From NCBI RefSeq assembly GCF_004402235.1, contig NZ_SOFS01000021.1:1-40807 (forward strand): 40,807 bases of DNA. Reading direction: 5' to 3'. Shown piece by piece: positions 25,365-34,107 of this stretch. The translations under genes and the position numbers were made by a program. Below the pieces are notes generated by a model. That model was not told the origin of the DNA. It made no database searches and was given only the letters and a program-made list of their open reading frames with translations. Source of the stretch: Cryobacterium glucosi. Its GTDB lineage: Bacteria; Actinomycetota; Actinomycetes; Actinomycetales; Microbacteriaceae. Numbering within the stretch: the first letter of the stretch is position 1; every line of letters starts with the position of its first letter.

Positions 25365-26381
25365 ATGAACCAATTACGTGACCACACCGTCATTGATGCC
25401 GGTTCCAAGTCTTCCTTCTCGCAGCGCGAACGCGCCGACCAGGACCCGATGCCCTCACACGCGTTCCGAGCGATGGCATTGCTCGACGTGCGCGGACTCA
25501 CAGTGGCCACCGCCCGTCCGGGCACTCGCGGCCGCGCCGCAACGCCCGGTGAACAAGAAGTGTCCCGCGTCGCGCTCACCCTGATGCAGGGCGAGTCGCT
25601 GGCCCTCGTCGGCGAGTCCGGCAGCGGCATGACCGCCACAGCGCTTGCCATCGCCGGCCTGCTGCCCCCGACCATGACCGTGACGAACGGGTCGATCCTG
25701 TTCAACGGCCAGGAACTCGTCGGTCTGAGCCGTCGCGCCCAAGCGCGCCTGCTCGGCGCGAACATTGGATACCTTCCCCCCGACCTGCTGGGGTTTCTCG
25801 ACCCCACCCGCACCATCCTCAGCCAGCTCGCGACCCCGCTCAGGCGACGCCTCGGACTCGACCGCCCCGCCGCCCGCGCGCGCACCCTCAAGGCCCTCGC
25901 CCGCGTGGGCCTGGACAACCCCGAGGTCGTCGCACTCTCCTACCCGGGCGACCTCTCCCCCGTCGTCATCCAGCGTGTGGCCGTCGCCGCGGCCCTGTCC
26001 CTTGACCCCGAGCTCCTCATCGCCGCGATCCCCGCGCACGCCCGCCCGCTCGCCGACCTGCTCCGCCTCGTGCGCGCCCTGCAGAGCAAGCACCAGTTCG
26101 CGCTCATCCTGGTCACCGACGACGTCGGCGTCGCCGCCGAGTGCTGCGAGCGCATCGCGGTTCTGCAGGCCGGACGCATCATCGAACAAGGCTCGGTCGA
26201 CGAGCTGCTCGAGTCCCCGCAGCATCCGCACACCCAGCGGATGCTCGACGCCCGCCAGCCGTATACCCTCAGTCCCGCAGACCTCGCACCCGGGGCCAGG
26301 TCCGGCGTACCGGAGGTCGTCGCGCTGCACTCCGTGGGCGCCTCCGCGTTCTACCACGGCGCCGGCACCCTCGCCGGCTAG
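25365..26381 (+). CDS. Degenerate ABC-transporter ATPase (oligopeptide type), catalytic motifs lost
   Basis: 338 residues. The fold of a Dpp/Opp ATP-binding subunit is clear (LALVGESGSG, FNGQELVGL, C-terminal AGRIIEQGSVDELLESPQHPHTQRML), but each catalytic motif is changed. Walker A is GESGSGMT (Lys to Met89). The Q-loop region reads GYLPPDLLGFLDP. The signature is YPGDLSPVVIQR instead of LSGGMRQR. Walker B reads LLIAAIPAHA instead of LLIADEPTTA. The switch histidine is Asp (LVTDDVG). The frame is intact over 1 kb and no permease or binding protein is adjacent, so this looks like a retained pseudo-ATPase, not a decaying gene. The start may instead be the internal ATG at 25473 (MALLDVRGLTV), where relatives begin. 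Confidence 0.8.
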   Translation: MNQLRDHTVIDAGSKSSFSQRERADQDPMPSHAFRAMALLDVRGLTVATARPGTRGRAATPGEQEVSRVALTLMQGESLALVGESGSGMTATALAIAGLLPPTMTVTNGSILFNGQELVGLSRRAQARLLGANIGYLPPDLLGFLDPTRTILSQLATPLRRRLGLDRPAARARTLKALARVGLDNPEVVALSYPGDLSPVVIQRVAVAAALSLDPELLIAAIPAHARPLADLLRLVRALQSKHQFALILVTDDVGVAAECCERIAVLQAGRIIEQGSVDELLESPQHPHTQRMLDARQPYTLSPADLAPGARSGVPEVVALHSVGASAFYHGAGTLAG

Positions 26382-26630
26382 CGCCGCCGCCAGCGGGCGC
26401 CCAGCGACGCCCCCGGTCCCTGACCGATTCGACGGACTTCTTCCGTTCTGCACCGGTTCAACCGCCGTCCCCCGTGCTGAGAATCCACAAACTCAGTGGA
26501 ATTAGTTCGCGCGGACTCCAGCGGGCGACCAGCCGGGAGGCATACAGTGGAAGGATCGATGGTGACGTGGTCCACAACCCGACGCCGTCGGACCGGTCGC
26601 TCATCCGCTCTGTTCCGGGGAGGTGCTGTG

Positions 26631-27137
26631 GTGTTCGACACGATCGCTGAACGGCAGGGACGACCCGTCCCCGCGGGGACCGGGCACCGGCATCCGCTGC
26701 TGCGCCGCTGGGTGATCGCCCTTGCCGTCGTCTATGTGGTCGCCCTCGCCCTGATCGCGTTCTGGCCGGTTCCGGTCGACCGTAACATCGACGGCCCGCT
26801 GCTGCACCTGATCAACTGGCTGCACCAGCACGGCGCCCCGGGCTGGTTCCGCTACAGCACGGTCGAGTTCGGCGCGAACATCGTGCTCTTCATCCCGGTC
26901 GGGGTGTTCATCGTGGTGCTCGCCGGCGCCCGGCGCTGGTGGTGGGCGATACTCGTCGGGTTCGCCGCGAGCTGCACGATCGAGCTCTGCCAGTTGCTCT
27001 TCCTCTCGAGCCGCTTCGCGACCCTCAACGACGTCATCGCTAACACGAGCGGGGCCGTCGTCGGTGCCCTCCTCGGCCTCGTGCTGCTGATCCTCGCCGA
27101 GATCGCCCGCCCGCGCACCCACGCCGCGGATGTCTAA
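26631..27137 (+). CDS. VanZ-family membrane protein
   Basis: 168 residues with four to five hydrophobic segments. VanZ signature: LIAFWPVPVD in the first segment, FGANIVLFIPVGVFIVVL, ASCTIELCQLLFLSSRFATLNDVIANTSGAVVGALLG. The ELxQ...R..D..D...N..G pattern is the family core. VanZ proteins are linked to glycopeptide tolerance, but the molecular role is unknown. GTG 26631 was chosen for the GGGGAGG seven to eight bases upstream; the frame from 26496 has a non-membrane, Arg-rich extension. The 249 bases before it hold no other feature I can support. Confidence 0.87.
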   Translation: MFDTIAERQGRPVPAGTGHRHPLLRRWVIALAVVYVVALALIAFWPVPVDRNIDGPLLHLINWLHQHGAPGWFRYSTVEFGANIVLFIPVGVFIVVLAGARRWWWAILVGFAASCTIELCQLLFLSSRFATLNDVIANTSGAVVGALLGLVLLILAEIARPRTHAADV

Positions 27138-27255
27138 CTCACCGTCCCGAGGAACCTCGGCCGAGAACGCCGGGCAAGTTCAGCACCGGCAGTGATAACG
27201 GTGAGCCGAATTTTCTTACTGGCCGTCGGCCGGGGAATGGCCTAGCATTTTGCTT

Positions 27256-27269
27256 ATGAGCCGGCTCAT
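27256..27269. promoter_or_regulatory. Perfect 14-bp palindrome ATGAGCCGGCTCAT
   Basis: It lies 40 bases upstream of the small gene at 27309, next to a TAGCAT box (27243-27248) that could be its -10 element. A repressor site at the transcription start is plausible but unproven. Confidence 0.35.
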
Positions 27270-27308
27270 CAGCCGGGCAGCCTCGGCGCTGCGCAGGTCG
27301 GGGGAATC

Positions 27309-27671
27309 ATGAAGAGAATGTCATTCTGCGGCATGACGTTCCTCACCACGGATGCCGTTGCCGACGCGGTGCTGGAGCTGACAGCACTGCTCACGCACGG
27401 GCACAATTCGGAACTGCTTGTGGTGCCCTCATTCGCCCAGGACGGCAGCGAAATACTCGTCAACCTTCTTGTCGCCCCCGGCAGCGAACTCATCAGCATT
27501 CCGGAGAACGACCACGGGGCCGAACGTGACACGTCCCGCGCCGTGGCGGTTCTGCGCGATCAAATCGACGTCCTCACTTCCGAGCGCGACACCGGAATCA
27601 CCACCACACGGGCGGTCGCATCGTCGAGTGCCGACTGGGCGTCCGAAGACCACTGGGACGACGTCTACTAG
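27309..27671 (+). CDS. Hypothetical small acidic protein
   Basis: 120 residues, net acidic (C-terminal ADWASEDHWDDVY). The middle (HNSELLVVPSFAQDGSEILVNLLVAPGSELISIPEN) reads as alternating strands typical of a small alpha/beta fold. No signal peptide or membrane segment. ATG 27309 is preceded by GGGGGA at three bases. I do not recognise a family. It is convergent with the GntR gene, whose stop is 37 bases away. Confidence 0.75.
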   Translation: MKRMSFCGMTFLTTDAVADAVLELTALLTHGHNSELLVVPSFAQDGSEILVNLLVAPGSELISIPENDHGAERDTSRAVAVLRDQIDVLTSERDTGITTTRAVASSSADWASEDHWDDVY

Positions 27672-27707
27672 CTCCGACCGAGCCCGGCGTGCACCGTTCC
27701 CCGACCC

Positions 27708-28463
27708 CTAGTCAGTATCAAAACCCGCACCACGACCCGCATCCGCCTCGAACCCCGCACCATCACCAGGTCCGGGCTCTGCACCGTCCCAGCCCAGAAT
27801 CGCGTTTCGCGCGCCGAGTATATGAGCGCGCATCGTCGCTTCGGCCCACAGCGCATCGTGCGTTCGGAGCGCGGCGAGGAGGTCTCTATGGTGGTGGTTG
27901 CTGATAGCCCGAAAATGTCCGCCATCACGGCGGAAGACCTCCGCCATCATCGGCACACGGCCGACGGAGTTGATCAGCCGGACCAGCTTCTGATCCCCCG
28001 ATGCCGCTATGACAACGTGGTGGAATTCGGCGTTGAGCTCGCCCAGGCGGGCGACACCCTCGTCGTCAGTGGACAGCACAAAATCGTCCATCGCCACGAT
28101 GAGGTCAGCAAGTCGAGCGAGCGTGACGTCGTCGATGCGGGCCGCAGCCAGGCCGGCGGCGCGACTCTCCAGATCGCCGCGCAGCACGTACGTGTCCCGC
28201 ACCTGTTCCTTCGTACAGGAGACGACCGTCGCACCGCGATGGGGCGTGAATTCCACCAACCCGGCCTCGTGCAGGCGGCGGAGGGCCTCACGAACCGGGG
28301 TGCGGCTGAGACCCAGCTCTTCCGCAAGGGACTGCTCCCTGATCACCGCTCGTGCGGGGATCTCGCCCGACAGAATGCGACGACGGAGGTACTCGAACGC
28401 GGCCTCCCCGCCCGTCACGCCCTCCGGAGCATGTGTGGCTTGGTTTGTCTGCACTGACGTCAT
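27708..28463 (-). CDS. GntR-family regulator with FCD domain
   Basis: 251 residues. N-terminal winged helix (EQSLAEELGLSRTPVREALRRLHEAGLVEFTPHRGATVV, residues about 45-82), then an all-helical FCD ligand domain (residues 95-225) with candidate metal residues in LNAEFHHVVI and RAISNHHHRDLL. FadR/FCD regulators usually sense small carboxylates. ATG 28463 is followed by a typical polar N-terminus. The last 25 residues are a Gly/Asp/Ala repeat (GPGDGAGFEADAGRGAGFD) outside the domain. No target operon is adjacent. Confidence 0.92.
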   Translation of the reverse strand: MTSVQTNQATHAPEGVTGGEAAFEYLRRRILSGEIPARAVIREQSLAEELGLSRTPVREALRRLHEAGLVEFTPHRGATVVSCTKEQVRDTYVLRGDLESRAAGLAAARIDDVTLARLADLIVAMDDFVLSTDDEGVARLGELNAEFHHVVIAASGDQKLVRLINSVGRVPMMAEVFRRDGGHFRAISNHHHRDLLAALRTHDALWAEATMRAHILGARNAILGWDGAEPGPGDGAGFEADAGRGAGFDTD

Positions 28464-28615
28464 GGCCTATCCATTTCTTACGAGCATGCGCGCAAAACGT
28501 CTCAACGCGCAGAACACTTTCGGGTGAACACGATTATCGTCCAGAAGCGCCATCTGGGCAACGACTTTAACGCTCGGTGTTAGCGCTCCCCCGCCGCTGC
28601 GGTGTCGACCTCGCC

Positions 28616-28762
28616 TCAGATCAGGTCCATCCCCGAGTTTTCCCACCCGCAGCCCTCTCGCGGACACCGATCCAGCCAGGACCGCACGTCAAGCTCCGCC
28701 GGCATGGCATACGGCCCGCGCACGACAGGGCTGTCGCAGTTCGGGCACAATAGAATGAACAT
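28616..28762 (-). CDS. Small zinc-ribbon-like protein
   Basis: 48 residues. Two CXXC-like knuckles (LLCPNCDSP and RCPREGCGW, 24 residues apart) suggest one zinc site. ATG 28762 starts just before the first knuckle. The frame is open to 28864, but the extra part has no zinc-ribbon features. No good ribosome site is seen, so the call rests on the cysteine pattern. It lies between the LCP and GntR genes on the same strand; the 150 bases on its left up to the GntR start show no other feature. Confidence 0.45.
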   Translation of the reverse strand: MFILLCPNCDSPVVRGPYAMPAELDVRSWLDRCPREGCGWENSGMDLI

Positions 28763-28888
28763 GCGATCATCGTAGGCACAATCTGGCTTGAGGAGCCAGC
28801 CACGCAGTGTCACATCCCCGCGGTAGAGGTCACTTCCTTGCAACCGGCCCGACGACCAGGCCACGCCGATCGACTGCCGCCCCAGGAC

Positions 28889-29917
28889 CTACTGCGCCGG
28901 GACCGTCTGCATGGTCTGGTACTCCGGCTCGAACGTGTCGAGGGTATCCGTCTGGAACGCGTGCTGCACTGTCGCAAGCTTCGCCAGGTCGAGGTTCACG
29001 ATCGACTGCCCGTTGCTCGACACCGCGATCCCCTTCGTTGGCGCCGTGAAGAACGTGAAATCCGTCGAGCGGATGCTGGCCAGCGACCCCGCGAGCGCCG
29101 TCAGGTAGTCGACGTTGAGGCCTTCGTCCACGGCAATGTACGGACGCACCGCAGACAAGAGGGCGGATACCTTGCCGGGATCGGTCAGCGTCTCCGGCTG
29201 CATCGCCTTGGTGAGGGTGGCCCGCATCACCAGCTGCTGGTTGCGCACCCGCTGGAAGTCCCCGTCGGGGAACGCCCGCCACTCGCGCGCGAAGGCGAGG
29301 GTCTCGTCGCCGGTGAGGTGTTGCATCCCCGACGGGTAGTAGTGGTCGCTCGCGGAGGACTGGAACCCGACCGGGTTCAGGATGCCCACCCCGCCGAGCG
29401 CATCGGTGAGGCCCTTGTACCCGGCGTAGTCCACGAGTGCGACATGGTCGATGCGGGTGCCGATGAGTCCCTCGATCGTTTGCACGGCGAGCGGAACGCC
29501 GCCATAGGAGAGCGCCGCATTGATCTTGTCCGAGCCGTGGCCGGGCAGGTCGAGCCAGCTGTCCCGCAGGATCGACATCACGTAGACGTGGTGCCGGTCT
29601 GCTGGAATGTGTACAACCATGATGGTGTCGGAGCGCTGTTTACTGATGTTCACGAGCGAACCGTTGACTTGATCCCAGGTGTCCGAGCCCAGCAGCAGGA
29701 TGTTCTGCGCCCCTGCGGCGAGCCCGGTCGAGACCGGCGGCCGGGCGGCATCCGCCGGAAACGGCTGGGACAGGGTGGGGAGCTGGAGGTCGAAGAGCCG
29801 CCCGACGATAGACCCGATGCTCGCGACATCGGCCGCCGCCGCCAGAACGAGCACGAGCACGATGGAGGTGATTCGCCAGACCCCCGACGGCTGGCGCACA
29901 GCAGCCGACTCCGTCAC
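28889..29917 (-). CDS. LytR-CpsA-Psr (LCP) family protein
   Basis: 342 residues. LCP enzymes transfer polyprenyl-linked polymers (arabinogalactan, teichoic acid, capsule) onto peptidoglycan. There is a short cytoplasmic N-terminus, one membrane helix (SIVLVLVLAAAADVASIGSIV) and an outside LCP core with ILLLGSDTWDQ, KQRSDTIMVVHIPADRHHVYVMSILRDSW, KINAALSYGG and YAGYKGLTDALGGV. Conserved Arg and Asp residues for pyrophosphate binding are present. The C-terminus is short, without an LytR_C domain. GTG 29917 has a weak upstream site. It is divergent from galU, and its location next to sugar-nucleotide genes fits envelope-glycan attachment. Confidence 0.92.
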   Translation of the reverse strand: MTESAAVRQPSGVWRITSIVLVLVLAAAADVASIGSIVGRLFDLQLPTLSQPFPADAARPPVSTGLAAGAQNILLLGSDTWDQVNGSLVNISKQRSDTIMVVHIPADRHHVYVMSILRDSWLDLPGHGSDKINAALSYGGVPLAVQTIEGLIGTRIDHVALVDYAGYKGLTDALGGVGILNPVGFQSSASDHYYPSGMQHLTGDETLAFAREWRAFPDGDFQRVRNQQLVMRATLTKAMQPETLTDPGKVSALLSAVRPYIAVDEGLNVDYLTALAGSLASIRSTDFTFFTAPTKGIAVSSNGQSIVNLDLAKLATVQHAFQTDTLDTFEPEYQTMQTVPAQ

Positions 29918-30116
29918 GATTCTCGATTCGGGTTCGACACGGTGGGCCTCCAGCAGTCACGGTGCAAGAACGGTGCGTTTCAGGTGCAAACAATATAGCT
30001 CGGGCCGCAAGCCCTGTCCCGGGGGCCAAAGGCCCAAAAACACCCGTAAACGGGGGCGACACGCCGTCTATCACCGCGTAATGACGCCGTAACCTTTCTT
30101 CAATAACCTGAGTGGC

Positions 30117-31010
30117 ATGACCACGAAGATAACCAAAGCCGTCATCCCCGCCGCCGGGTTGGGTACGCGCTTCCTGCCTGCCACGAAGGCCATGCCCAAG
30201 GAGATGCTCCCGGTCGTGGACAAGCCGGCAATCCAGTACGTCGTCGAGGAAGCCGTCGCCGCCGGCCTCACCGACGTGCTCATGATCACGGGCCGCAACA
30301 AGAACGCGCTCGAGAACCACTTCGACCGGATGACCGAGCTCGAGGACCTCCTCGAGAAGAAGGGCGACCAGGACCGCCTCGCCAAGGTGCGTTTCGCCAC
30401 CGGACTCGCCGACGTGCACTACGTGCGCCAGGGCGACCCGCTCGGTCTCGGCCACGCCGTATTGCGTGCAAAGATGCACATCGGGTTCGAGCCCTTCGCC
30501 GTTCTCCTGGGCGACGACATCATCGACGACCGTGATGTGCTGCTGTCCAAGATGCTCACCGAGCAGACCAAACGCAACGCCACGATCATCGCCCTGATGG
30601 AGGTCGAGCCGGAGACCATCCACCTCTACGGTTGCGCTGCCGTCGAGACCACGGACGACCCCGACGTGGTGAAGGTGACCGGCCTGGTCGAGAAGCCTTC
30701 CGCAGCGGATGCCCCGTCGAACCTGGCTATCATCGGTCGCTACGTACTCCGCCCCGAGATCTTCGAGGTTCTGCAGAACACCAAGCCCGGCAAGGGCAAC
30801 GAGATCCAGCTCACCGATGCCCTGCAGGTGATGGCGGTCAACCCGCAGTTCACCGGCGGCGTCTACGGCGTCATCTTCCGCGGCCGCCGCTACGACACCG
30901 GCGACCGGCTCGACTACATCAAGGCCATCGTGCAGCTCGCTGTCGACCGCCCCGACCTCGGCCCGGACCTGCGCGTCTGGCTGCAGGAGTTCGCCGCGAC
31001 CCTCGAATAG
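30117..31010 (+). CDS. galU: UTP-glucose-1-phosphate uridylyltransferase
   Basis: 297 residues. Makes UDP-glucose from UTP and glucose-1-phosphate in the cytoplasm. Family blocks: AVIPAAGLGTRFLPATKAMPKEMLPVVDKPAIQYVVEEA (nucleotide loop and Lys), ALLGDD-type VLLGDDIID, TGLVEKPS and GRYVLRPEIFEVL. Length and ends are normal. ATG 30117 follows TAACCTGAGTGGC. In the 199-base gap to the LCP gene I see only a short GGGCC-AAA-GGCCC hairpin near 30023. Its product feeds ugd (34933). The IS21 element begins about 20 bases after its stop. Confidence 0.95.
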   Translation: MTTKITKAVIPAAGLGTRFLPATKAMPKEMLPVVDKPAIQYVVEEAVAAGLTDVLMITGRNKNALENHFDRMTELEDLLEKKGDQDRLAKVRFATGLADVHYVRQGDPLGLGHAVLRAKMHIGFEPFAVLLGDDIIDDRDVLLSKMLTEQTKRNATIIALMEVEPETIHLYGCAAVETTDDPDVVKVTGLVEKPSAADAPSNLAIIGRYVLRPEIFEVLQNTKPGKGNEIQLTDALQVMAVNPQFTGGVYGVIFRGRRYDTGDRLDYIKAIVQLAVDRPDLGPDLRVWLQEFAATLE

Positions 31011-31210
31011 CGGGAGCACACAGCACCCCGAAGGGGCACGGAACCGTCTGGTTGAATATTGGCTTCGATGGGCACCACCTGTGGTGCGGGTGAGCCCCAC
31101 TGTTCAGATGCGTGATTCGTATCGTTCAGCCCCACTGCCGGCGTGGTTGAGCACCACCTGAAAAGCTCCTCCCACCATGTGAGCGCCACGTGGTGGAAGG
31201 AGTACCGGTA

Positions 31211-32761
31211 ATGGTACGGAAGATCAAAGCAAAGCAGATCCTGCAGCTGCGAAATCAGGGCTTGTCGCGACGGGCGATCGAGTCCGCCCAGGGGATGTCC
31301 CGGCACAGCATTCGGGCTGTGCTCGATGCAGCAGAGCGGCTCGGGGTCGGCTGGGACGACGTCGCGGAGTTGTCGGAGGCCATGGTGTATTCGACGTTGT
31401 TCCCCGGCCGCGGCGTCCACGAGAGTGTGTTCGCGCAGCCGGACTGGGCGCGGGTGCACACCGAGCTGGCCCGGGTCGGGGTGACGCTGAAGCTGTTGCA
31501 CCAGGAGTATGTCGACGCCTCATCGATGGCGCAGGCGACGATGAGCTACGACCGGTTCTGCCGCCTCTATGCCGAGCACGCCGCGGTCTCTGGGGCGACG
31601 TCGAGGGTCGGCCACAAGGCCGGCCGCAGCATCGAGGTCGACTGGTCCGGGCCCACGATGCAACTAGCGGATCCGACGACCGGTGAGATGTCGAGGGTGT
31701 ATTTGTTCGTCGCCTGCCTGCCGTTTAGCCGCTACGCCTTCGTGGAAGCCACCCTGGACATGCGGCAGGAGTCGTGGTTGCGCGCCCACACGGCGATGTT
31801 CGCCTTCTTCGGCGGCAGCGTCCCACGCCTGGTGCCGGACAACTTGAAGACCGGGGTGATCTCTCACCCGAAGGAAGGCGAGGTCGTTTTGAACGACTCC
31901 TACCGGGAGATGGCGGCGCACTACTCGGCCGCAGTGCTCCCCGGCAGAGTTCGCCACCCCCGCGACAAGAGCAGTACTGAGAACACGGTGGCCCATGTCG
32001 CGACCTGGGTCATCGCCGGTTTGAGGAAGGAGACGTTCACCTCGCTGGCACAACTGCGCCAGCGGATCCGGGAACAGATGGACGCCTATAACCGGGAACC
32101 CTTCCAGAAACGCACCGGGTCCCGCCTCAGCGTATTCACCACCGAGGAGAAGCTGCTGCTGCAGGCGCTGCCGGCGGTCCCGTTCGAGATCAGCACCTGG
32201 TCCTACAAAAGGAAGGTCAACACCAACGCCCACGTGGTCTGGGCCAAGAACTTCTACTCCGTTCCCTTCAACCAGATCGGCGCGCTGGTCGACCTGCGCG
32301 TCACCGAGACGATGCTGGAGGTCTATCGCCGCGATGAGCGCCTGGCCAGCCACCTGCTGCTGCCGGCAACGACCAGCAACCAGTATCGGACCAACGAGGC
32401 CGACCTACCCGAAGGTCGCAGTTTCCAGGCCTGGGACCGGACCCGGATCGAGGAATGGGCGACGCGGATCGGGCCGGCAACTGTCACCGTGACGGCCAAG
32501 ATCTTCGAAACCGTCTTCATCGACGAGGCCGGCTTCGATGCGGCGTTGGCGGTGCTGAAACTGTCGCGCCGGTTCTCCCCGGCCCGGGTCGAGGCCGCCT
32601 GCGCGCTCGCGTTGCGGGGTCCGGTCCGATCCCCGCGCTATGCGCATCTGCGGCCGATCCTCGACACCGGGCAGGACAAGACAGGACAGGCCCCCGAGCC
32701 CGAGAGCGACGATGGCGGGTATGTCCGCGGCAGCGCCTACTACGCCGGAGGCACCCGGTGA
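31211..32761 (+). CDS. istA: IS21 transposase IstA
   Basis: 516 residues. N-terminal helix-turn-helix (KQILQLRNQGLSRRAIESAQGMSRHSIRAVL). The DDE integrase core has Asp in IEVDWSGP, Asp in LVPDNLKTGV and Glu in DKSSTENTVAH. A C-terminal Mu-type DNA-binding and beta-barrel part follows (NAHVVWAKNFYSVPFNQIG). The frame is intact and full length, so the element could be active. ATG 31211 has AAGGAG 12 bases upstream; the GTG at 31190 is upstream of that site. The istB start overlaps its stop. Confidence 0.95.
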   Translation: MVRKIKAKQILQLRNQGLSRRAIESAQGMSRHSIRAVLDAAERLGVGWDDVAELSEAMVYSTLFPGRGVHESVFAQPDWARVHTELARVGVTLKLLHQEYVDASSMAQATMSYDRFCRLYAEHAAVSGATSRVGHKAGRSIEVDWSGPTMQLADPTTGEMSRVYLFVACLPFSRYAFVEATLDMRQESWLRAHTAMFAFFGGSVPRLVPDNLKTGVISHPKEGEVVLNDSYREMAAHYSAAVLPGRVRHPRDKSSTENTVAHVATWVIAGLRKETFTSLAQLRQRIREQMDAYNREPFQKRTGSRLSVFTTEEKLLLQALPAVPFEISTWSYKRKVNTNAHVVWAKNFYSVPFNQIGALVDLRVTETMLEVYRRDERLASHLLLPATTSNQYRTNEADLPEGRSFQAWDRTRIEEWATRIGPATVTVTAKIFETVFIDEAGFDAALAVLKLSRRFSPARVEAACALALRGPVRSPRYAHLRPILDTGQDKTGQAPEPESDDGGYVRGSAYYAGGTR

Positions 32762-33507
32762 GCGCCCTCGACGGGGAGACCAAACGCAAGCTCCGCGAGA
32801 TGAACGCCAGCGAGCTGCTGCAGGCGATCGACACCCAGGACGACACCCTCAGCATCGGCCTGGCCTTCGAGGAACGGGTCCGGCTGGCCGTCGACGACGC
32901 CTACTCGACGTTCATGCATTCCAAGGTCGACGGGCTGATCCGGCGGGCAGGACTGCGTTATCCGAACGCGGATCTGCGGCGCATCGACCTGCTCGACGAG
33001 CGCGGCCTCAACCGGCAGGTGCTCACCCAGCTCGGGACCTGCTCATTCGTCACCCGGCAGCAAAACGTCGTCTTCCAGGGCTTCACCGGGTCGGGGAAAT
33101 CGTATCTGGGCTGCGCGATCGCCAAACGGGCCTGCGCGCATCGCATCCGCGCCCACTACATCCGGATGCCTGACCTCGAGGAAGCCTGGGTCGCCGCGCA
33201 GGACGCCCCGGGCGGGGCGAGCAAGTTCCTCCGCAAATATGCCGCGTTCACGCTGCTGGTCATTGACGAGTGGCTACTCGACCGGCCGACGGAATCGATG
33301 CGGACGATGCTGCTGGAGTTGATGGAGCGCCGTTACGGCGAGACCTCGACGGTGTTCTGCACCCAATATCAACAGAAGGACTGGCACCAGCGCCTCGGCG
33401 CCGGCGTCCACGCCGACGCCATCATGGACCGCATCATCCACAACACCACCTGGGTCGACACAGGCACCTACAACATGCGGGAACAAGCCGCCCTCGCGAC
33501 CGCGTAA
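32758..33507 (+). CDS. istB: IS21 helper ATPase IstB
   Basis: 249 residues. AAA+ ATPase that controls target choice by IstA. IstB N-terminal helices (FEERVRLAVDDAYSTFMHSKVDGLIRRAGL), Walker A GFTGSGKSYLG, Walker B FTLLVIDEWLL, sensor TVFCTQYQQKDWH and the end region DAIMDRIIHNT. GTG 32758 overlaps the istA stop (GTGA) and has GGAGG upstream, so the genes are coupled. No damage is visible. Confidence 0.95.
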   Translation: MSALDGETKRKLREMNASELLQAIDTQDDTLSIGLAFEERVRLAVDDAYSTFMHSKVDGLIRRAGLRYPNADLRRIDLLDERGLNRQVLTQLGTCSFVTRQQNVVFQGFTGSGKSYLGCAIAKRACAHRIRAHYIRMPDLEEAWVAAQDAPGGASKFLRKYAAFTLLVIDEWLLDRPTESMRTMLLELMERRYGETSTVFCTQYQQKDWHQRLGAGVHADAIMDRIIHNTTWVDTGTYNMREQAALATA

Positions 33508-33791
33508 TCCGTGACGAGGAGCACCGGTGGTGCTGAGCCACACCACCACTGGTGCTCTTCCGCACGAACGGTGGGGCTCAACCGCACGATCGGGTGGGGC
33601 TCAAAGGCTCGAATACTCAGTCTGGTTCCGTGCCCCTTCTTATGGGTACACCCGCAGTGCGTGACGAGTTCATTTCCCGGACATTGCGCTTTGTAAAAGT
33701 TCAGCACGTTCGTACTTCTTCGGCCGTATTCTGGCCAGAGTGCACTAACGATTCCGCCCGGACACCGCCAATCGTCACCAGAGGATTCACA

Positions 33792-34100
33792 ATGTCGTCA
33801 CCGCGCCCCGAAACATCGCCACCCTCCCCCGACTCATTACCTGCCGCCTGGCAGGTCGACCTGAAATCGATCCACCCGCTCGTCTTCGACAAGTTCGACA
33901 GCCCGAAGGCCGTGCCGAAGATCGTTTCGGTCTACTACCCCCTGCAGGGTTGGAACAATTCGATGAAGCGCGCTGTACTCACGATCGGGCTCGTCCACGA
34001 CCTCCGCTCCGACGGGGCCACCCTCGTGCTCGCGAAATGGCGGAAGCTCGAGCGCACGTTCACGCTGAGCACCCTGGACTTCCCGGTCGACCGGGGCTGA
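33792..34100 (+). CDS. Hypothetical protein
   Basis: 102 residues from ATG 33792, with AGAGGA six bases upstream. The first 20 residues are Ser/Pro-rich. The rest (VDLKSIHPLVFDKFDSPKAVPKIVSVYYP, then LTIGLVHDLRSDGATLVLAKWRKLERTFTL) looks like a compact beta-rich domain with no signal or membrane segment. I do not recognise it. It is the first chromosomal gene after the IS end, convergent with the HAD gene, which ends seven bases away. Confidence 0.7.
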   Translation: MSSPRPETSPPSPDSLPAAWQVDLKSIHPLVFDKFDSPKAVPKIVSVYYPLQGWNNSMKRAVLTIGLVHDLRSDGATLVLAKWRKLERTFTLSTLDFPVDRG

Positions 34101-34107
34101 CGACTCG

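Larger units (their letters stand above)
31030..33639. mobile_element. IS21-family insertion sequence
   Basis: It contains istA and istB. A 16-bp exact inverted repeat (GAAGGGGCACGGAACC at 31030-31045, its complement at 33624-33639) bounds it, and similarity continues inward (GAATATT/GAGTATT). Inside, a TGAGCCCCAC-like motif recurs: three or four times on the left (31069-31170) and four on the right (33520-33602), as IS21 ends carry multiple transposase sites. The alternative inner ends are 31090 and 33602. I find no target duplication at either pair, so exact ends are uncertain. Confidence 0.85.

Noticed and set aside
28838..29998. Plus-strand open frame opposite the LCP gene
   Set aside because: Mirrors the LCP codons, has no ribosome site and no recognisable domain.
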